This document shows positions 1 through 8,755 of a DNA stretch of 64,000 bases, piece by piece. Below the pieces are notes generated by a model. The model saw only the letters and a list, made by a program, of their open reading frames with translations. It made no database searches and was not told the origin of the DNA. The stretch comes from Litoreibacter halocynthiae (GTDB taxonomy: Bacteria > Pseudomonadota > Alphaproteobacteria > Rhodobacterales > Rhodobacteraceae): the NCBI RefSeq assembly GCF_004365635.1, contig NZ_SOBH01000002.1:124001-188000 (forward strand), written 5' to 3'. Numbering within the stretch: position 1 is the first letter of the stretch; each line of letters opens with the position of its first letter. The position numbers and the translations under genes were made by a program.

Positions 1-186
1 CATCAAGATGATGTTAGCGTTATCCACAGGGTAATCCCAATTCGCCGCACCATCGGGCGATTGTTTAGCAACACTCGACAAATTCGCCCCCAAATGCTGC
101 CGCTGGGTCGTTGACTTTTGACCGCCATCAACGGACTTTCCTACAAAACGCGCCGAGAGCGCATATTCGGGCAGTGAGATATAGCT
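1..186. other. Left-edge region without a confident gene
   Basis: No gene with a credible start lies here. On the plus strand a frame is open from the window edge to a TGA at 112-114 and would give an Arg-rich tail of 37 residues ending MLPLGR. On the minus strand another frame is open to the edge but has no good start codon. Either could be the end of a gene outside the window; neither is recognisable. The rest must hold the promoter of the lipoprotein gene at 187. No clear Fur or Irr box was seen. Confidence 0.3.
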
Positions 187-1140
187 ATGATCCTTAATTC
201 CGCCGTGAAGGCCTTTGGTATTCTTTCCGTTTCCGCGCTGATTGCGTGCGGCGGTTCTGGCGACAATCCGGTGACGGGTGGCACGGTTGATACCGACGTC
301 GATCCGACGGACCCGAATGTCGTCACCGGCCAGAAGTTTGCCTTCGACAGATCGGTCGGACTGGTGGCGAACAGCATCGAGTTTCGCGAGAATGTCGCCG
401 GTGACCCGTCGGATGACCAGCTGGTGATCAACAATATCCCGTTTGACACGACGACCGGCGAATATGACCGCACGGGTACCCTACCCAATGGCTGGGGCCT
501 TTATCAAAACACCGAACGCAATCTTGAGGGCCGCCTTCAGTATTTTGCGGTGTTCAACCAATCCGCGACGGCCGACGTTGAAGGTGGCGTCGCGGCGTCC
601 CCGCAATATCGCGGCTCCATCGGGAACGCCGGCGCAGTGATCCGGCGTTCCGGCACGCCAGTGTCGCTGCCTGTGGCTGGCATTTTCAACTATACCGGCT
701 CCTATTCGGGCATTCGCGAGATCGACAATGATCTGGACACCACGGGCACCGTTCCGGGGATCACTTTGGTTACCGGCGACGCACTTGTGCGCGTTGACTA
801 TGGTGACTTCGACGTCACTGGTGACATCGTCGGCTCCATTTCCAATCGCAACGTCTACGACGTGAACGGGACCTTCTTGGGAAGCCTGTCCAATGTCAGC
901 CTTGCAGAGGCGCTTATCGACCGCCCGACCCAGACTATTAACGAAAGCGGTGCAAGCTCGCAAGACGGCCTGCTTAGCGGCACATGGGAGGGCGTGTTCG
1001 GCGGTCCGACCGGGAATGAAATCGCTGCCTATGTGATTCTCAACGGCACCACCCCCTCCACCCCCGGCGCAACGCCTACCGACCCGGTCATTCCGGGTGT
1101 AGATGTGCGCGAGCTGGGTGTTTTGCTGGTTGCCCAATAA
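187..1140 (+). CDS. TbpB-like surface lipoprotein, probable Slam substrate
   Basis: A 317-residue predicted lipoprotein. The N terminus has a short signal peptide ending in a lipobox-like LIAC at residues 18-21, followed by a Gly/Ser/Asp/Thr-rich linker. The rest is beta-rich. Two stretches resemble the barrel repeats of transferrin-binding-protein-B-like proteins: YTGSYSG near residue 162, with VDYGDFDVTGDIVG soon after, and SGTWEGVFGG near residue 260. The next gene encodes a Slam-family outer-membrane protein, the machine that moves such lipoproteins to the cell surface, so I infer this is its cargo. Ligand is unknown; it need not be transferrin in an environmental bacterium. The ATG at 187 has only a weak Shine-Dalgarno sequence, but it gives a proper signal peptide. 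Confidence 0.72.
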   Translation: MILNSAVKAFGILSVSALIACGGSGDNPVTGGTVDTDVDPTDPNVVTGQKFAFDRSVGLVANSIEFRENVAGDPSDDQLVINNIPFDTTTGEYDRTGTLPNGWGLYQNTERNLEGRLQYFAVFNQSATADVEGGVAASPQYRGSIGNAGAVIRRSGTPVSLPVAGIFNYTGSYSGIREIDNDLDTTGTVPGITLVTGDALVRVDYGDFDVTGDIVGSISNRNVYDVNGTFLGSLSNVSLAEALIDRPTQTINESGASSQDGLLSGTWEGVFGGPTGNEIAAYVILNGTTPSTPGATPTDPVIPGVDVRELGVLLVAQ

Positions 1141-1165
1141 AATCAGGCAGTGCCTTGCTCGGGGG

Positions 1166-2518
1166 ATGCGGGCGCTGCTGGTTTCACAAGTACTTGTTTT
1201 GGCGGGCACCGCGGGCCAGACCGCGCCCACGGTGATTTCCATTGCCGAAAGCCGTGACCTAGGCTTTCGTCTTCTGCTGCAAAAACAACCGCTTGCCGCC
1301 AAGGAAATTGCTCTGGCCTTGCTTCAGCGCGATGCCGAGGACGTAAAGGCGCTGCTTATCCTATCCCGTGCAGAACGGCTTCTGGATAACAGCCAGCAAG
1401 CCAAACATGCAGGAAAGCGCGCGTGGAAAGCGGCAACGACCTCCGAAGACCGCTTCACGGCAGCGATGCTTACCGCGCAGGCGATTTCCTCCTCCGGCAA
1501 CAAGATCGGGGCCCAGTTGTGGCTGAGACGCGCGGCCGAGGTCGCACCGAACGACAAGTTGAAATCCACCGCTGTGCGAGATTTGCGCCATGTACGCGGT
1601 ACCAGCCCCCTCGCCCTGTCCCTTGATGTGTCAGTCGCACCATCCTCCAACATCAACAACGGCTCCAAATCGGACTCGATAGAAATTTTCGGCCTGCCAT
1701 TTACGCTGAGTGGCGACGCACAGGCCTTGTCCGGCGTTGAGTATTCGCTCGGCGCATCCCTGTCCTACAAACTGCCGCAAAGCGGCGCTTGGAGTTTAAC
1801 TGCCGGTGCCGCAGTCGACGCGAAACACTATACGTTGTCGTCGAGCGCCAAGGCCACTGCCCCCAATGTGTCCGGTTCCGACTATGCCTTTCACCAACTC
1901 CAGTTCAGCCTGTCAGCAAGCAGGCCTGATGCGGACCGGAAAGGCGCGACGAGCCTGTATGTTAAGACGGGGCAAAACTGGTATGGCGGCTCTGTCCTGA
2001 CGCGCTTCGCCGGTGTTGGCTTGGGCCGACAAATCCGGTCGGGTGACAGATCAAGCCTGAGTTTCAATCTTGGGGCAGAGCGACAATGGCGGCAGGATGC
2101 AGCACTTCGGTCGGCTGATGTCGTAAACTTTTCAACCACTTGGGCGCATGGTCTAAAAAGCGGCAGCAGCCTTTGGGTGACTGGGTATGCCAGTGACACT
2201 TCGTCGAAATCCACCGCCATCGCGCAAGAAACCTTCGGCGCGCGTATCCGCTATGCACATGGCAAACCGATCTTTGCATCCACCAACCTGGAATTGTCAC
2301 TTGGGTATGAACAAAAGTCTTTTGACCGCGCACAATTCCCCTTCGCGAGGCGTGAGGACGACACCGTCAGCGCCTCGGCCACGATGATCTTCAACAACCT
2401 CGACTATATGGGGTTCGCCCCCACCGCGGAAGTCAGTGCAAAGCGCACGACGTCGACGCTGGGACAGTTCGACGTCGAGGACCTTGGCGTGAAACTCGGG
2501 TTGCGGTCGACCTTCTGA
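1166..2518 (+). CDS. Slam-family surface lipoprotein assembly modifier (DUF560)
   Basis: A 450-residue predicted outer-membrane protein. Residues 1-20 form a signal peptide, followed by a helical TPR-like periplasmic region (about 25-165, with repeats such as LLQRDAEDVKALLILSRAE). From about residue 175 to the end it is a beta-barrel with alternating hydrophobic strands, and it ends in a C-terminal Phe (RSTF), as outer-membrane proteins usually do. This TPR plus DUF560 barrel layout is that of Slam, which moves surface lipoproteins across the outer membrane (also called type XI secretion). I chose the ATG at 1166 rather than an upstream start at 1103, which overlaps the lipoprotein gene and spoils the signal peptide. 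The gene lies 25 bases behind its presumed cargo. Confidence 0.8.
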   Translation: MRALLVSQVLVLAGTAGQTAPTVISIAESRDLGFRLLLQKQPLAAKEIALALLQRDAEDVKALLILSRAERLLDNSQQAKHAGKRAWKAATTSEDRFTAAMLTAQAISSSGNKIGAQLWLRRAAEVAPNDKLKSTAVRDLRHVRGTSPLALSLDVSVAPSSNINNGSKSDSIEIFGLPFTLSGDAQALSGVEYSLGASLSYKLPQSGAWSLTAGAAVDAKHYTLSSSAKATAPNVSGSDYAFHQLQFSLSASRPDADRKGATSLYVKTGQNWYGGSVLTRFAGVGLGRQIRSGDRSSLSFNLGAERQWRQDAALRSADVVNFSTTWAHGLKSGSSLWVTGYASDTSSKSTAIAQETFGARIRYAHGKPIFASTNLELSLGYEQKSFDRAQFPFARREDDTVSASATMIFNNLDYMGFAPTAEVSAKRTTSTLGQFDVEDLGVKLGLRSTF

Positions 2519-2519
2519 C

Positions 2520-3422
2520 ATGACCGAGCGCCTCCCCACGACCCGCCGCCTAGAGCGCGCGCTTGGCGACTTTGTTCGCACGCGGATGCAAGGGGGCATG
2601 GGCGAGCTGCTCATGTTTTTCCTCAAGCAGGGCTGGGCGGCCTTGTTCGGGCTGCTGTTTATTATTGCGTTGATCGGGACCAAGCTGGTCTGGCAGGACG
2701 ACTGGGCGTTGCAGCGCTATGACGGGCTGTTCATTTTCGCGGTGACCACGCAGATTGCCATGCTCTATTTCAAGCTGGAGACATGGGACGAAGCGCGGGT
2801 GATCTTGCTGTTCCACATCACCGGCACCGCGATGGAGCTGTTCAAAATTCGCATGGGATCATGGTCTTACCCTGAGCCGGGATTGTTCGTGCTGGGCGGC
2901 GTGCCGATGTTTTCGGGGTTCATGTATGCCTCCATCGGCAGCTACATCGCGCGGGTTATCCGGATTTTCCACATGCGCTTTGCGCCCTACCCGCCCTTGT
3001 GGGTGACGTTCGTCTTTGGTGCCGCCATCTACGTGAATTTCTTTGCGCATCACTACACGATCGACATCCGGCTGGGGCTGTTCGCGGCGTCGCTGATCTT
3101 GTTCGCCCGCACCCGCATATGGTTCTACGCGGGCCAATCCCCGCGCTGGATGCCGATGCCAGTCGCCGCGTTCCTATGTGCCTTCGTGGTGTGGATCGCC
3201 GAAAACGTCGGCACCATGACAGGCACATGGATTTATGCGGGGCAGTCAGCGTTGCAGATGGTCAGCTTTGCCAAGATGGGATCGTGGTACCTGCTGCTGT
3301 GGGTGGCGTTTGTGACCGTCACGTTGGTGTCGCGCAAGGCATTGTCGCGCCACGCCGTTCAGCCGGAGCTTCGGCCCTCGCCATCCGCGCCAGAGGCGCT
3401 AGACTATCAGGGACAGCAATAA
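2520..3422 (+). CDS. DUF817 family integral membrane protein
   Basis: A 300-residue polytopic membrane protein with about eight hydrophobic segments. Conserved-looking features include QTGQ-free loops with TWDEARV, FKIRMGSWSYPEPG, FFAHHYTIDIR and WIAENVGTMTGTWIYAGQ. The family (DUF817, YoaT-like) has no established function. The start codon lies one base after the stop of the Slam gene, so it is probably co-transcribed with it, though it is not a known partner of Slam. The C-terminal 30 residues are Pro/Ala-rich and look unstructured. Confidence 0.75.
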   Translation: MTERLPTTRRLERALGDFVRTRMQGGMGELLMFFLKQGWAALFGLLFIIALIGTKLVWQDDWALQRYDGLFIFAVTTQIAMLYFKLETWDEARVILLFHITGTAMELFKIRMGSWSYPEPGLFVLGGVPMFSGFMYASIGSYIARVIRIFHMRFAPYPPLWVTFVFGAAIYVNFFAHHYTIDIRLGLFAASLILFARTRIWFYAGQSPRWMPMPVAAFLCAFVVWIAENVGTMTGTWIYAGQSALQMVSFAKMGSWYLLLWVAFVTVTLVSRKALSRHAVQPELRPSPSAPEALDYQGQQ

Positions 3423-3432
3423 GGAGTCCCTG

Positions 3433-3867
3433 ATGAAAGTCGAGTTTCTGCACACCATGGTCCGCGTCAAGGATCTGGATAAGTCGATCGAATTTTACAA
3501 AGTGCTTGGCCTGATCGAGCGCCGCCGTACGGATCACGAAGGCGGGCGGTTCACACTGGTGTTCCTGTGCCCACCGGATCAGGCCGACGGGCACGCCGAT
3601 GTGGAGCTGACCTACAACTGGGATGGCGATGACGGCTTGCCGTCTGACGGGCGGCACTTTGGCCACCTCGCCTACCGCGTCGAGAATATCTACGAGATGT
3701 GCCAGCAGCTCAAGGATGCGGGCGTTACCATCAACCGCCCCCCACGCGACGGGCATATGGCGTTTGTGCGCTCGCCCGACAACATCTCGATCGAGCTGCT
3801 GCAGATGGGCGATGCCCTGCCCGCCCAAGAGCCTTGGGCGTCGATGGAAAACACCGGACACTGGTAA
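3433..3867 (+). CDS. gloA: Lactoylglutathione lyase (glyoxalase I)
   Basis: A 144-residue cytosolic glyoxalase I of the VOC fold, converting the methylglyoxal-glutathione hemithioacetal to S-lactoylglutathione. Two beta-alpha-beta-beta-beta modules are visible: HTMVRVKDLDKSIEFY at the N terminus and GHLAYRVENIYEMC near residue 78. The four expected metal ligands are present as His7, Glu58, His78 and Glu121, and the length matches the bacterial Ni-type enzyme. The start ATG follows a clear GGAGT ten bases after the DUF817 stop. A large hairpin without a strong T-run follows the gene. Confidence 0.88.
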   Translation: MKVEFLHTMVRVKDLDKSIEFYKVLGLIERRRTDHEGGRFTLVFLCPPDQADGHADVELTYNWDGDDGLPSDGRHFGHLAYRVENIYEMCQQLKDAGVTINRPPRDGHMAFVRSPDNISIELLQMGDALPAQEPWASMENTGHW

Positions 3868-3874
3868 GCCTGCT

Positions 3875-3904
3875 GCCTTGGCCCGCCAAAAGCGCGGCCA
3901 AGGC
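3875..3904 (+). terminator. Hairpin after gloA, possible terminator
   Basis: A perfect 9-bp inverted repeat, GCCTTGGCC and GGCCAAGGC, sits eight bases after the gloA stop, with an inner mini-stem around CAAAA. There is no T-run after it, so it may stabilise the mRNA end rather than terminate by itself. Confidence 0.4.
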
Positions 3905-4003
3905 AACCGTCCGTGACTTTGATCTTGAACAAAGCACCCTGCCCCGCCCGCATGGTAGCAATTGGCCATTCAATCGGCCGAGCGCTTTTGGGAGGAGGCA
4001 CGC

Positions 4004-4564
4004 ATGACTGTATTAATCATCTACGCGACCATCGAGGGGCAGACGGGAAAAGTCGCCCGATTTATCGAGGCCCAGCTCAACACCGCAGGCCACGAAACGC
4101 GGCTGGTCGATGCGGCGGACAAGTTGGTGGATGTGTCGTTTGACGGCATCGACAAAGTCATACTGGCAGCCCCCGTGCATGAGCGACGTCACCCCAAGCC
4201 GTTCGAGACGCTGATCACCTCGGTGCATCGGGACCTGAATGCGCGCGACACGTTGCTGCTGTCGATCAGCATGAACGCGGCGTTTCCGGAAGGGCGAGAA
4301 GAGGCGCAAGACTATGTCGACGAGATGATGCTGCGCACGGGTGTAAAGCCGCGGACGGTTGCGCTGGTGGCAGGCGCTGTACGCAACCACCGCTACGACT
4401 ACTATGCCAGCCAGGTGCTGCGCCATGTGGTGCTGCGCAACCGCGAGTTCGATCCCGGCGCAGAGAGCCACGAGTTCACCGATTGGGACGCATTGAAGGC
4501 CAGCGTGGCGGGGTTCATCGACGCCCCTGCGAACGCCTGGAGCACAGCTTCTAAACCGGAATGA
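4004..4564 (+). CDS. Flavodoxin-domain protein, HemG-like
   Basis: A 186-residue flavodoxin-fold protein. The N terminus VLIIYATIEGQTGKVARFI is the FMN phosphate-binding loop pattern of flavodoxins, and residues around VILAAPVHERRHPKPFE fit the second FMN loop. The pattern resembles menaquinone-dependent protoporphyrinogen oxidase HemG (about 180 residues), but function is not certain: many alphaproteobacteria use other protoporphyrinogen oxidases. The ATG at 4004 was chosen because a strong GGAGG lies just upstream; an earlier in-frame ATG at 3962 has none. It converges with the minus-strand gene at 4551, overlapping by 14 bases. Confidence 0.65.
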   Translation: MTVLIIYATIEGQTGKVARFIEAQLNTAGHETRLVDAADKLVDVSFDGIDKVILAAPVHERRHPKPFETLITSVHRDLNARDTLLLSISMNAAFPEGREEAQDYVDEMMLRTGVKPRTVALVAGAVRNHRYDYYASQVLRHVVLRNREFDPGAESHEFTDWDALKASVAGFIDAPANAWSTASKPE

Positions 4565-4904
4565 GGGCGGCCCCGATGCGGCGGCCCTCGGAGAGCAGCA
4601 CGTTGTAGGTGCGGCAGGCCGTTGGGGTTGCCATCAGCTCCACGCCGATCTCCACCTCGTCCAGCGCGTCGCGCAGGGCTTTGGGGATATGGGTGATCTC
4701 GGGGCCGGTACCGATGAACAACACGTCGAGCAGCTTGGCGCGGCTCAGGATCGTTTCGCGGTCGTCGAAGCCGCCCCATTCAAAGCGCTCGGTCGGCAGC
4801 AGCAACTGACCGCCCTGCACCACCTCGCCACCGATACGAAAGAACCCCGGACCGTAGCCGTCAATCGGGGGGGCGATGTCATAGGTGATTTCGGTCAGGC
4901 GCAT
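4551..4904 (-). CDS. Mth938-like domain protein (DUF498)
   Basis: A 117-residue small soluble protein of the Mth938/DUF498 family, related to the mitochondrial complex I assembly factor NDUFAF3. The hallmark segments are GYGPGFFRIGG near residue 17, LDVLFIGTG near residue 58 and ATPTACRTYNVLLSEGRRIGAAL at the end. It lies four bases behind the tauE-like gene and follows secF and secD in the same direction, an arrangement I know from other Rhodobacteraceae. A role in assembly of respiratory complex I is possible but has not been shown for this bacterial protein. Confidence 0.75.
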   Translation of the reverse strand: MRLTEITYDIAPPIDGYGPGFFRIGGEVVQGGQLLLPTERFEWGGFDDRETILSRAKLLDVLFIGTGPEITHIPKALRDALDEVEIGVELMATPTACRTYNVLLSEGRRIGAALIPV

Positions 4905-4908
4905 GGTG

Positions 4909-5661
4909 TCAGTCCCAGAGTGGCAGGCCCATAAGGATGGCCGCCGCGATTATGGCATAAGCTATATTGCGGTAAAATACCTCAAAACGCGGAATGAAGA
5001 TCGCCTGTCCCAGCTTGGCCCCGATACCGTAGGGGATCAGCAGGATCACGCCAAGAATAATGGCCTCGGTGGTCAGGATGCCTTGCAACGCCATGCTGGG
5101 CAGCAGCAGCAGGCTGCTGATGGTCAGGAACACCAGTGAGTTCGCGCGGACCCGTGCGACCGGCTCGGAGCCGCTGAGTTGGAAGAGAAGCATCACCGGA
5201 CCCAAGAGCCCAGTTGCCCCGCCGATGAAGCCGGTGGCGACCCCGATGCCCGCTTGCGTGCTGCGCAGTGACGACAGTTTTTGCCGCCAACCGCTCATCA
5301 ACGCGGCAAGGGTTATAGCGGCCACGATCAGCACCGCCCAGCGGATATGGGTGACGTCACTGGTGCGCAGAAGGTAAATGCCGATAGGTGCGCCGAGCAC
5401 GAAGAAGGCTATCATTGTCAGCACGGACGGTCGGTCCATTTGCGGCCAAGCGCGTGGAACCAGCGTGACCAAGGACGCAAGGGCGGAGACGGAGAAGGAT
5501 GCGACGGCCAGTTCCGGCACCCAGAAGATTGTTGCGACCGGCATGAAGATCAGCGCAGCACCGAAGCCTGCAAAGCCGTAGACGATGCCCGCGATGATGG
5601 TGATGCAGGTGACCCAGCCCAAGCCCGGTTGGGCAAGAGCCGGAGCCAGAAAATCAAGCAT
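4909..5661 (-). CDS. TauE/SafE family sulfite or anion exporter
   Basis: A 250-residue inner-membrane protein with about seven or eight transmembrane segments and the internal duplication typical of TauE/SafE transporters: GIVYGFAGFGAALIFMP near residue 25 and GVATGFIGGATGLLGP near residue 140. Family members export sulfite, sulfoacetate or similar organosulfur compounds; the substrate here cannot be told from sequence. The start overlaps the 3' end of secF by eight bases, so it is translated from the secDF transcript. Confidence 0.8.
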   Translation of the reverse strand: MLDFLAPALAQPGLGWVTCITIIAGIVYGFAGFGAALIFMPVATIFWVPELAVASFSVSALASLVTLVPRAWPQMDRPSVLTMIAFFVLGAPIGIYLLRTSDVTHIRWAVLIVAAITLAALMSGWRQKLSSLRSTQAGIGVATGFIGGATGLLGPVMLLFQLSGSEPVARVRANSLVFLTISSLLLLPSMALQGILTTEAIILGVILLIPYGIGAKLGQAIFIPRFEVFYRNIAYAIIAAAILMGLPLWD

Positions 5662-6622
5662 CTATGTTGGCGTATTGCCCGCCCGCGTTCGGGTCTTTCT
5701 TGGACCAGTCGCGCTTGACGCCAAGGAACAGCAGGATCGTGGAGGCCACGAAGATCGACGAGTATGTCCCGACAATAATGCCCCAGATCATCGCGAAGAC
5801 GAAGCCACGGATCACGTCGCCGCCCAGAACGAATAGCGCGATCAGCGCCAGCAAAGTGGTGACCGAGGTCATCATGGTGCGCGACAGGGTCTCGTTGATT
5901 GACAGGTTCAGCACCTCGGACAGGTCCTTGGTTTTGTACTTGCGCAGGTTCTCACGGACGCGGTCGAAGACCACCACGGTATCGTTGATCGAATAGCCGA
6001 CAATGGTCAGCAGGGCCGCGATGATGGCGAGGTCGAACTTGATTTGCAGCTCCGAGAAGATACCGAGCGTCAGCACCACGTCATGCACAAGGGCAATCAC
6101 GGCACCGACGGCGAACTGCCACTCGAAACGCAGCCAGATGTAGATCAGCACGGCAGTGATCGCGAGGATCACGGCGATGGCGGCGGTCTGGATCAACTCA
6201 CCCGAGACTTTGGGGCCAACGGATTCAACCGACGGGAAGCTGATCTGCGGATCAACAGTTTGCAAGGCCGCCTCGACCGCGGCGATGGTTTCGGCGGTGA
6301 CCGACTCGTCGCCCTCTTGGGCTTCGATACGGACCATGGCGACGTTCTGGTCATCGGCGAAGGTCGGATCGAACACCTCGGTGATCGACACATCGCCCAA
6401 GCCCGCAGGCTCAAGTGCGGCACGGTAAGCGGCGACATCCACAGGTTGCGCGCTTTCGGTGCGGATCGTTGTACCGCCACGGAAGTCGATACCGTAGTTG
6501 AGGCCCTGGATCAGAAAGGACGCAAAGCCGATCACGATAAGCACGGCGGAGATGCCCAGCCAGAGCTTCCATTTGCCGAAGAAATCCCAAGATGTCTCGG
6601 AGGGGACGAGTTTCAATCGCAT
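5654..6622 (-). CDS. secF: Protein translocase subunit SecF
   Basis: A 322-residue six-helix membrane protein of the SecDF complex, which uses the proton gradient to pull secreted proteins out of the SecYEG channel. The SecF signature GIDFRGGTTI follows the first helix near residue 45. The periplasmic P1 domain lies at about 60-145, and the C-terminal RND-type helices contain IVGYSINDTVVVFDRVREN, with the conserved Asp of the proton path. It starts three bases after the secD stop. Confidence 0.95.
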   Translation of the reverse strand: MRLKLVPSETSWDFFGKWKLWLGISAVLIVIGFASFLIQGLNYGIDFRGGTTIRTESAQPVDVAAYRAALEPAGLGDVSITEVFDPTFADDQNVAMVRIEAQEGDESVTAETIAAVEAALQTVDPQISFPSVESVGPKVSGELIQTAAIAVILAITAVLIYIWLRFEWQFAVGAVIALVHDVVLTLGIFSELQIKFDLAIIAALLTIVGYSINDTVVVFDRVRENLRKYKTKDLSEVLNLSINETLSRTMMTSVTTLLALIALFVLGGDVIRGFVFAMIWGIIVGTYSSIFVASTILLFLGVKRDWSKKDPNAGGQYANIDA

Positions 6623-6625
6623 GGC

Positions 6626-8296
6626 TTAGACCTCGATCTGTTTGGGGCGGCGGCGTTCGAACCAGAACACGATGATCAGACGCGTCACGTAGATCGCGGT
6701 GAACACCGATGTCATGATGCCAAGGCCCAGCGTCACGGAGAAGCCGCGAACAGGGCCGGAGCCCATCACGAACAGGATAACGGCCACGATGAATGTGGTG
6801 ACGTTGGCGTCGAGAATGGCCGACAGGGCCTTCTCGTAGCCCAGCTCGATCGCGCGGGCGGGGCCTTTGGAGGTTTTCAGCTCCTCGCGGATACGCTCGA
6901 ACACCAGCACGTTGGCGTCGACCGCCATACCGATGGTCAGCACGATACCCGCGATACCCGGCAAGGTCAGCGTGGCCCCGATCAGGGACAGCAGGCCGAA
7001 GATCAGGCCCACGTTGATGATCAGCGCGATATTGGCGAAGATGCCGAAGGTGCCGTAGCTAAAGAACATAAACACCAGCACGCCGATGAAGGCGATGATG
7101 CAGGCGATCTTGCCCGCGTCGATGCTGTCTTGACCCAATTCAGGCCCGACGGTGCGTTCTTCAAGGAAGGTCATTTCGGCGGGCAACGCGCCAGCGCGCA
7201 GCAGCACGGCGAGGTTGGTGGATTCCTCAACGGTGAAGTTGCCACTGATCTGGCCGGAGCCACCGAGGATCGCCTCGCGGATGACGGGGGCGGAAATGAC
7301 CTCGTTGTCCAGCACGATGGCAAACGGTGCGCCGACATTTTCGCTGGTGAAGATGCCGAACTTGCGGCCACCGGATGTGTCGAAGCGGAAGGTCACGGAG
7401 GGGCTGCCGTTTTGATCGAATGCGGGCTGCGCGTTGGCCAGATCCTCGCCTGTCACAACGGGGGTTTGCTCCAGAATGTAGAAGGTCCCCTGCTCTTGAG
7501 GGTCGATGGAGGGCACCAGAATTTGGCGGCCCGACACGCGTTCGTTCGGGTTGGTCGTGCGTGTGATAACGGGATGGAAGGTCAGCTTGGCGGTGGTGCC
7601 GATGAGTTCTTTAAGCTCGGTGGCGGAGCCGATGCCCGGCACCTGAATAAGGATGCGGCGATCGCCTTGGCGCTGGATGGTCGGCTCGCGGGTGCCGGCT
7701 TCGTCCACGCGGCGGCGGATGATTTCGAGCGATTGCTGCATGGTGCGGTCGTCGGTGGCAACACGTTCCGCATCCGACAGCGTCACCGTCAGGATGTCGC
7801 CCTGCCCCGACACTTCGATGTCGTTGCTGCCCGCACCTGTCAGACTGACCACAGGGGTCGCCAGTTCACGCACAAGGCGGATGGCCTCCTGCATTCCGGC
7901 GGGGTTCGAGATTTTGACGCTCAGCGTTCCGGGGGCCGCGTTCTGGCGGCGGATGGTGCCCACGGTATCGCGGGCGTCACGCAAGGCGTCGCGCACCTCC
8001 GGCCAGTAGCCGTCCATACGGCTGTCATAGACGTCTTCCACATTCACCTCGGCCAGCAAATGCGCCCCGCCCCGAAGGTCGAGACCCAGATTGACCAGCC
8101 CCGACGGCAGGAACCCCGGCCAGCCGGCGGCGTCCGCCGTAAGCTCTGGAGTGGCCGCCGCCCCCGCGTCCAGCGCGGTTACGGCGTCGTTGTGCTTTTC
8201 AACGGTCGGATAGAAGCCGTTGGGCAACGCCAACGCCAACCCCACAAGCACCGTCAGCAGGATCATAACCCGCTGCCAGGAAGACATCTGAAGCAT
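6626..8296 (-). CDS. secD: Protein translocase subunit SecD
   Basis: A 556-residue SecD. The first helix is followed by LGLDLRGGAHLL near residue 72. A large periplasmic domain spans about 95-385, and a five-helix RND block at the C terminus contains IVLTIGMAVDANVLVFERIREE, with the conserved Asp. Length and domain order are normal for alphaproteobacteria. It is translated three bases after yajC, giving the classical yajC-secD-secF operon. Confidence 0.95.
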   Translation of the reverse strand: MLQMSSWQRVMILLTVLVGLALALPNGFYPTVEKHNDAVTALDAGAAATPELTADAAGWPGFLPSGLVNLGLDLRGGAHLLAEVNVEDVYDSRMDGYWPEVRDALRDARDTVGTIRRQNAAPGTLSVKISNPAGMQEAIRLVRELATPVVSLTGAGSNDIEVSGQGDILTVTLSDAERVATDDRTMQQSLEIIRRRVDEAGTREPTIQRQGDRRILIQVPGIGSATELKELIGTTAKLTFHPVITRTTNPNERVSGRQILVPSIDPQEQGTFYILEQTPVVTGEDLANAQPAFDQNGSPSVTFRFDTSGGRKFGIFTSENVGAPFAIVLDNEVISAPVIREAILGGSGQISGNFTVEESTNLAVLLRAGALPAEMTFLEERTVGPELGQDSIDAGKIACIIAFIGVLVFMFFSYGTFGIFANIALIINVGLIFGLLSLIGATLTLPGIAGIVLTIGMAVDANVLVFERIREELKTSKGPARAIELGYEKALSAILDANVTTFIVAVILFVMGSGPVRGFSVTLGLGIMTSVFTAIYVTRLIIVFWFERRRPKQIEV

Positions 8297-8299
8297 GGT

Positions 8300-8620
8300 T
8301 TATTTCGCCGGTTCGGTTTTGCTGACCACAGATGCCAAAGTCGACTTGATCACGCGGACTTTGACGCCATCAGCGATTTCGACTTCAACTTCGCCGTCTT
8401 CCTTGACCTTGGACACTTTGCCCACGATGCCGCCTTGGGTGATCACCTGATCGCCCCGACGCACGGCCTCGACCATGGCTTGGTGGTCTTTCAGTTTCTT
8501 TTGCTGAGGGCGGATCAGCAGGAAATACATGATCCCGAAAATCAGGATGAGGGGGATAAACGAAGTGAAAGCGCTTCCTGCGCCCCCGGCGGCCTGTGCG
8601 TAGGCAGGTGTGACGAACAT
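8300..8620 (-). CDS. yajC: Preprotein translocase subunit YajC
   Basis: A 106-residue single-span membrane protein that associates with SecDF. The helix at about 20-36 ends in the family signature LLIRPQQKK, followed by a soluble domain with GDQVITQGGIVGKV. The start was set at 8620 because the family begins with a short Ala-rich leader before the helix and because AAAGGA precedes this ATG. The longer open frame up to 9046 overlaps the opposite-strand gene and has no family resemblance. First gene of the yajC-secDF transcript. Confidence 0.93.
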   Translation of the reverse strand: MFVTPAYAQAAGGAGSAFTSFIPLILIFGIMYFLLIRPQQKKLKDHQAMVEAVRRGDQVITQGGIVGKVSKVKEDGEVEVEIADGVKVRVIKSTLASVVSKTEPAK

Positions 8621-8755
8621 CTGCAGTCCTTTTGTTTGTGGGCCAAAACGGCCTTTGTCAGTTGCGGCGCACCCTATCCGTGGGCTGGATGGGGTGCAAC
8701 GTAGATCGTATCCGGCTAGCTTAACAATATTGGGTGATTGATTTAAATTTAAAGG

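Noticed and set aside
6044-8704. Long open frame of 886 codons on the plus strand
   Set aside because: It is the antisense shadow of secF, secD and yajC; His/Asp/Arg-rich composition and no family features.
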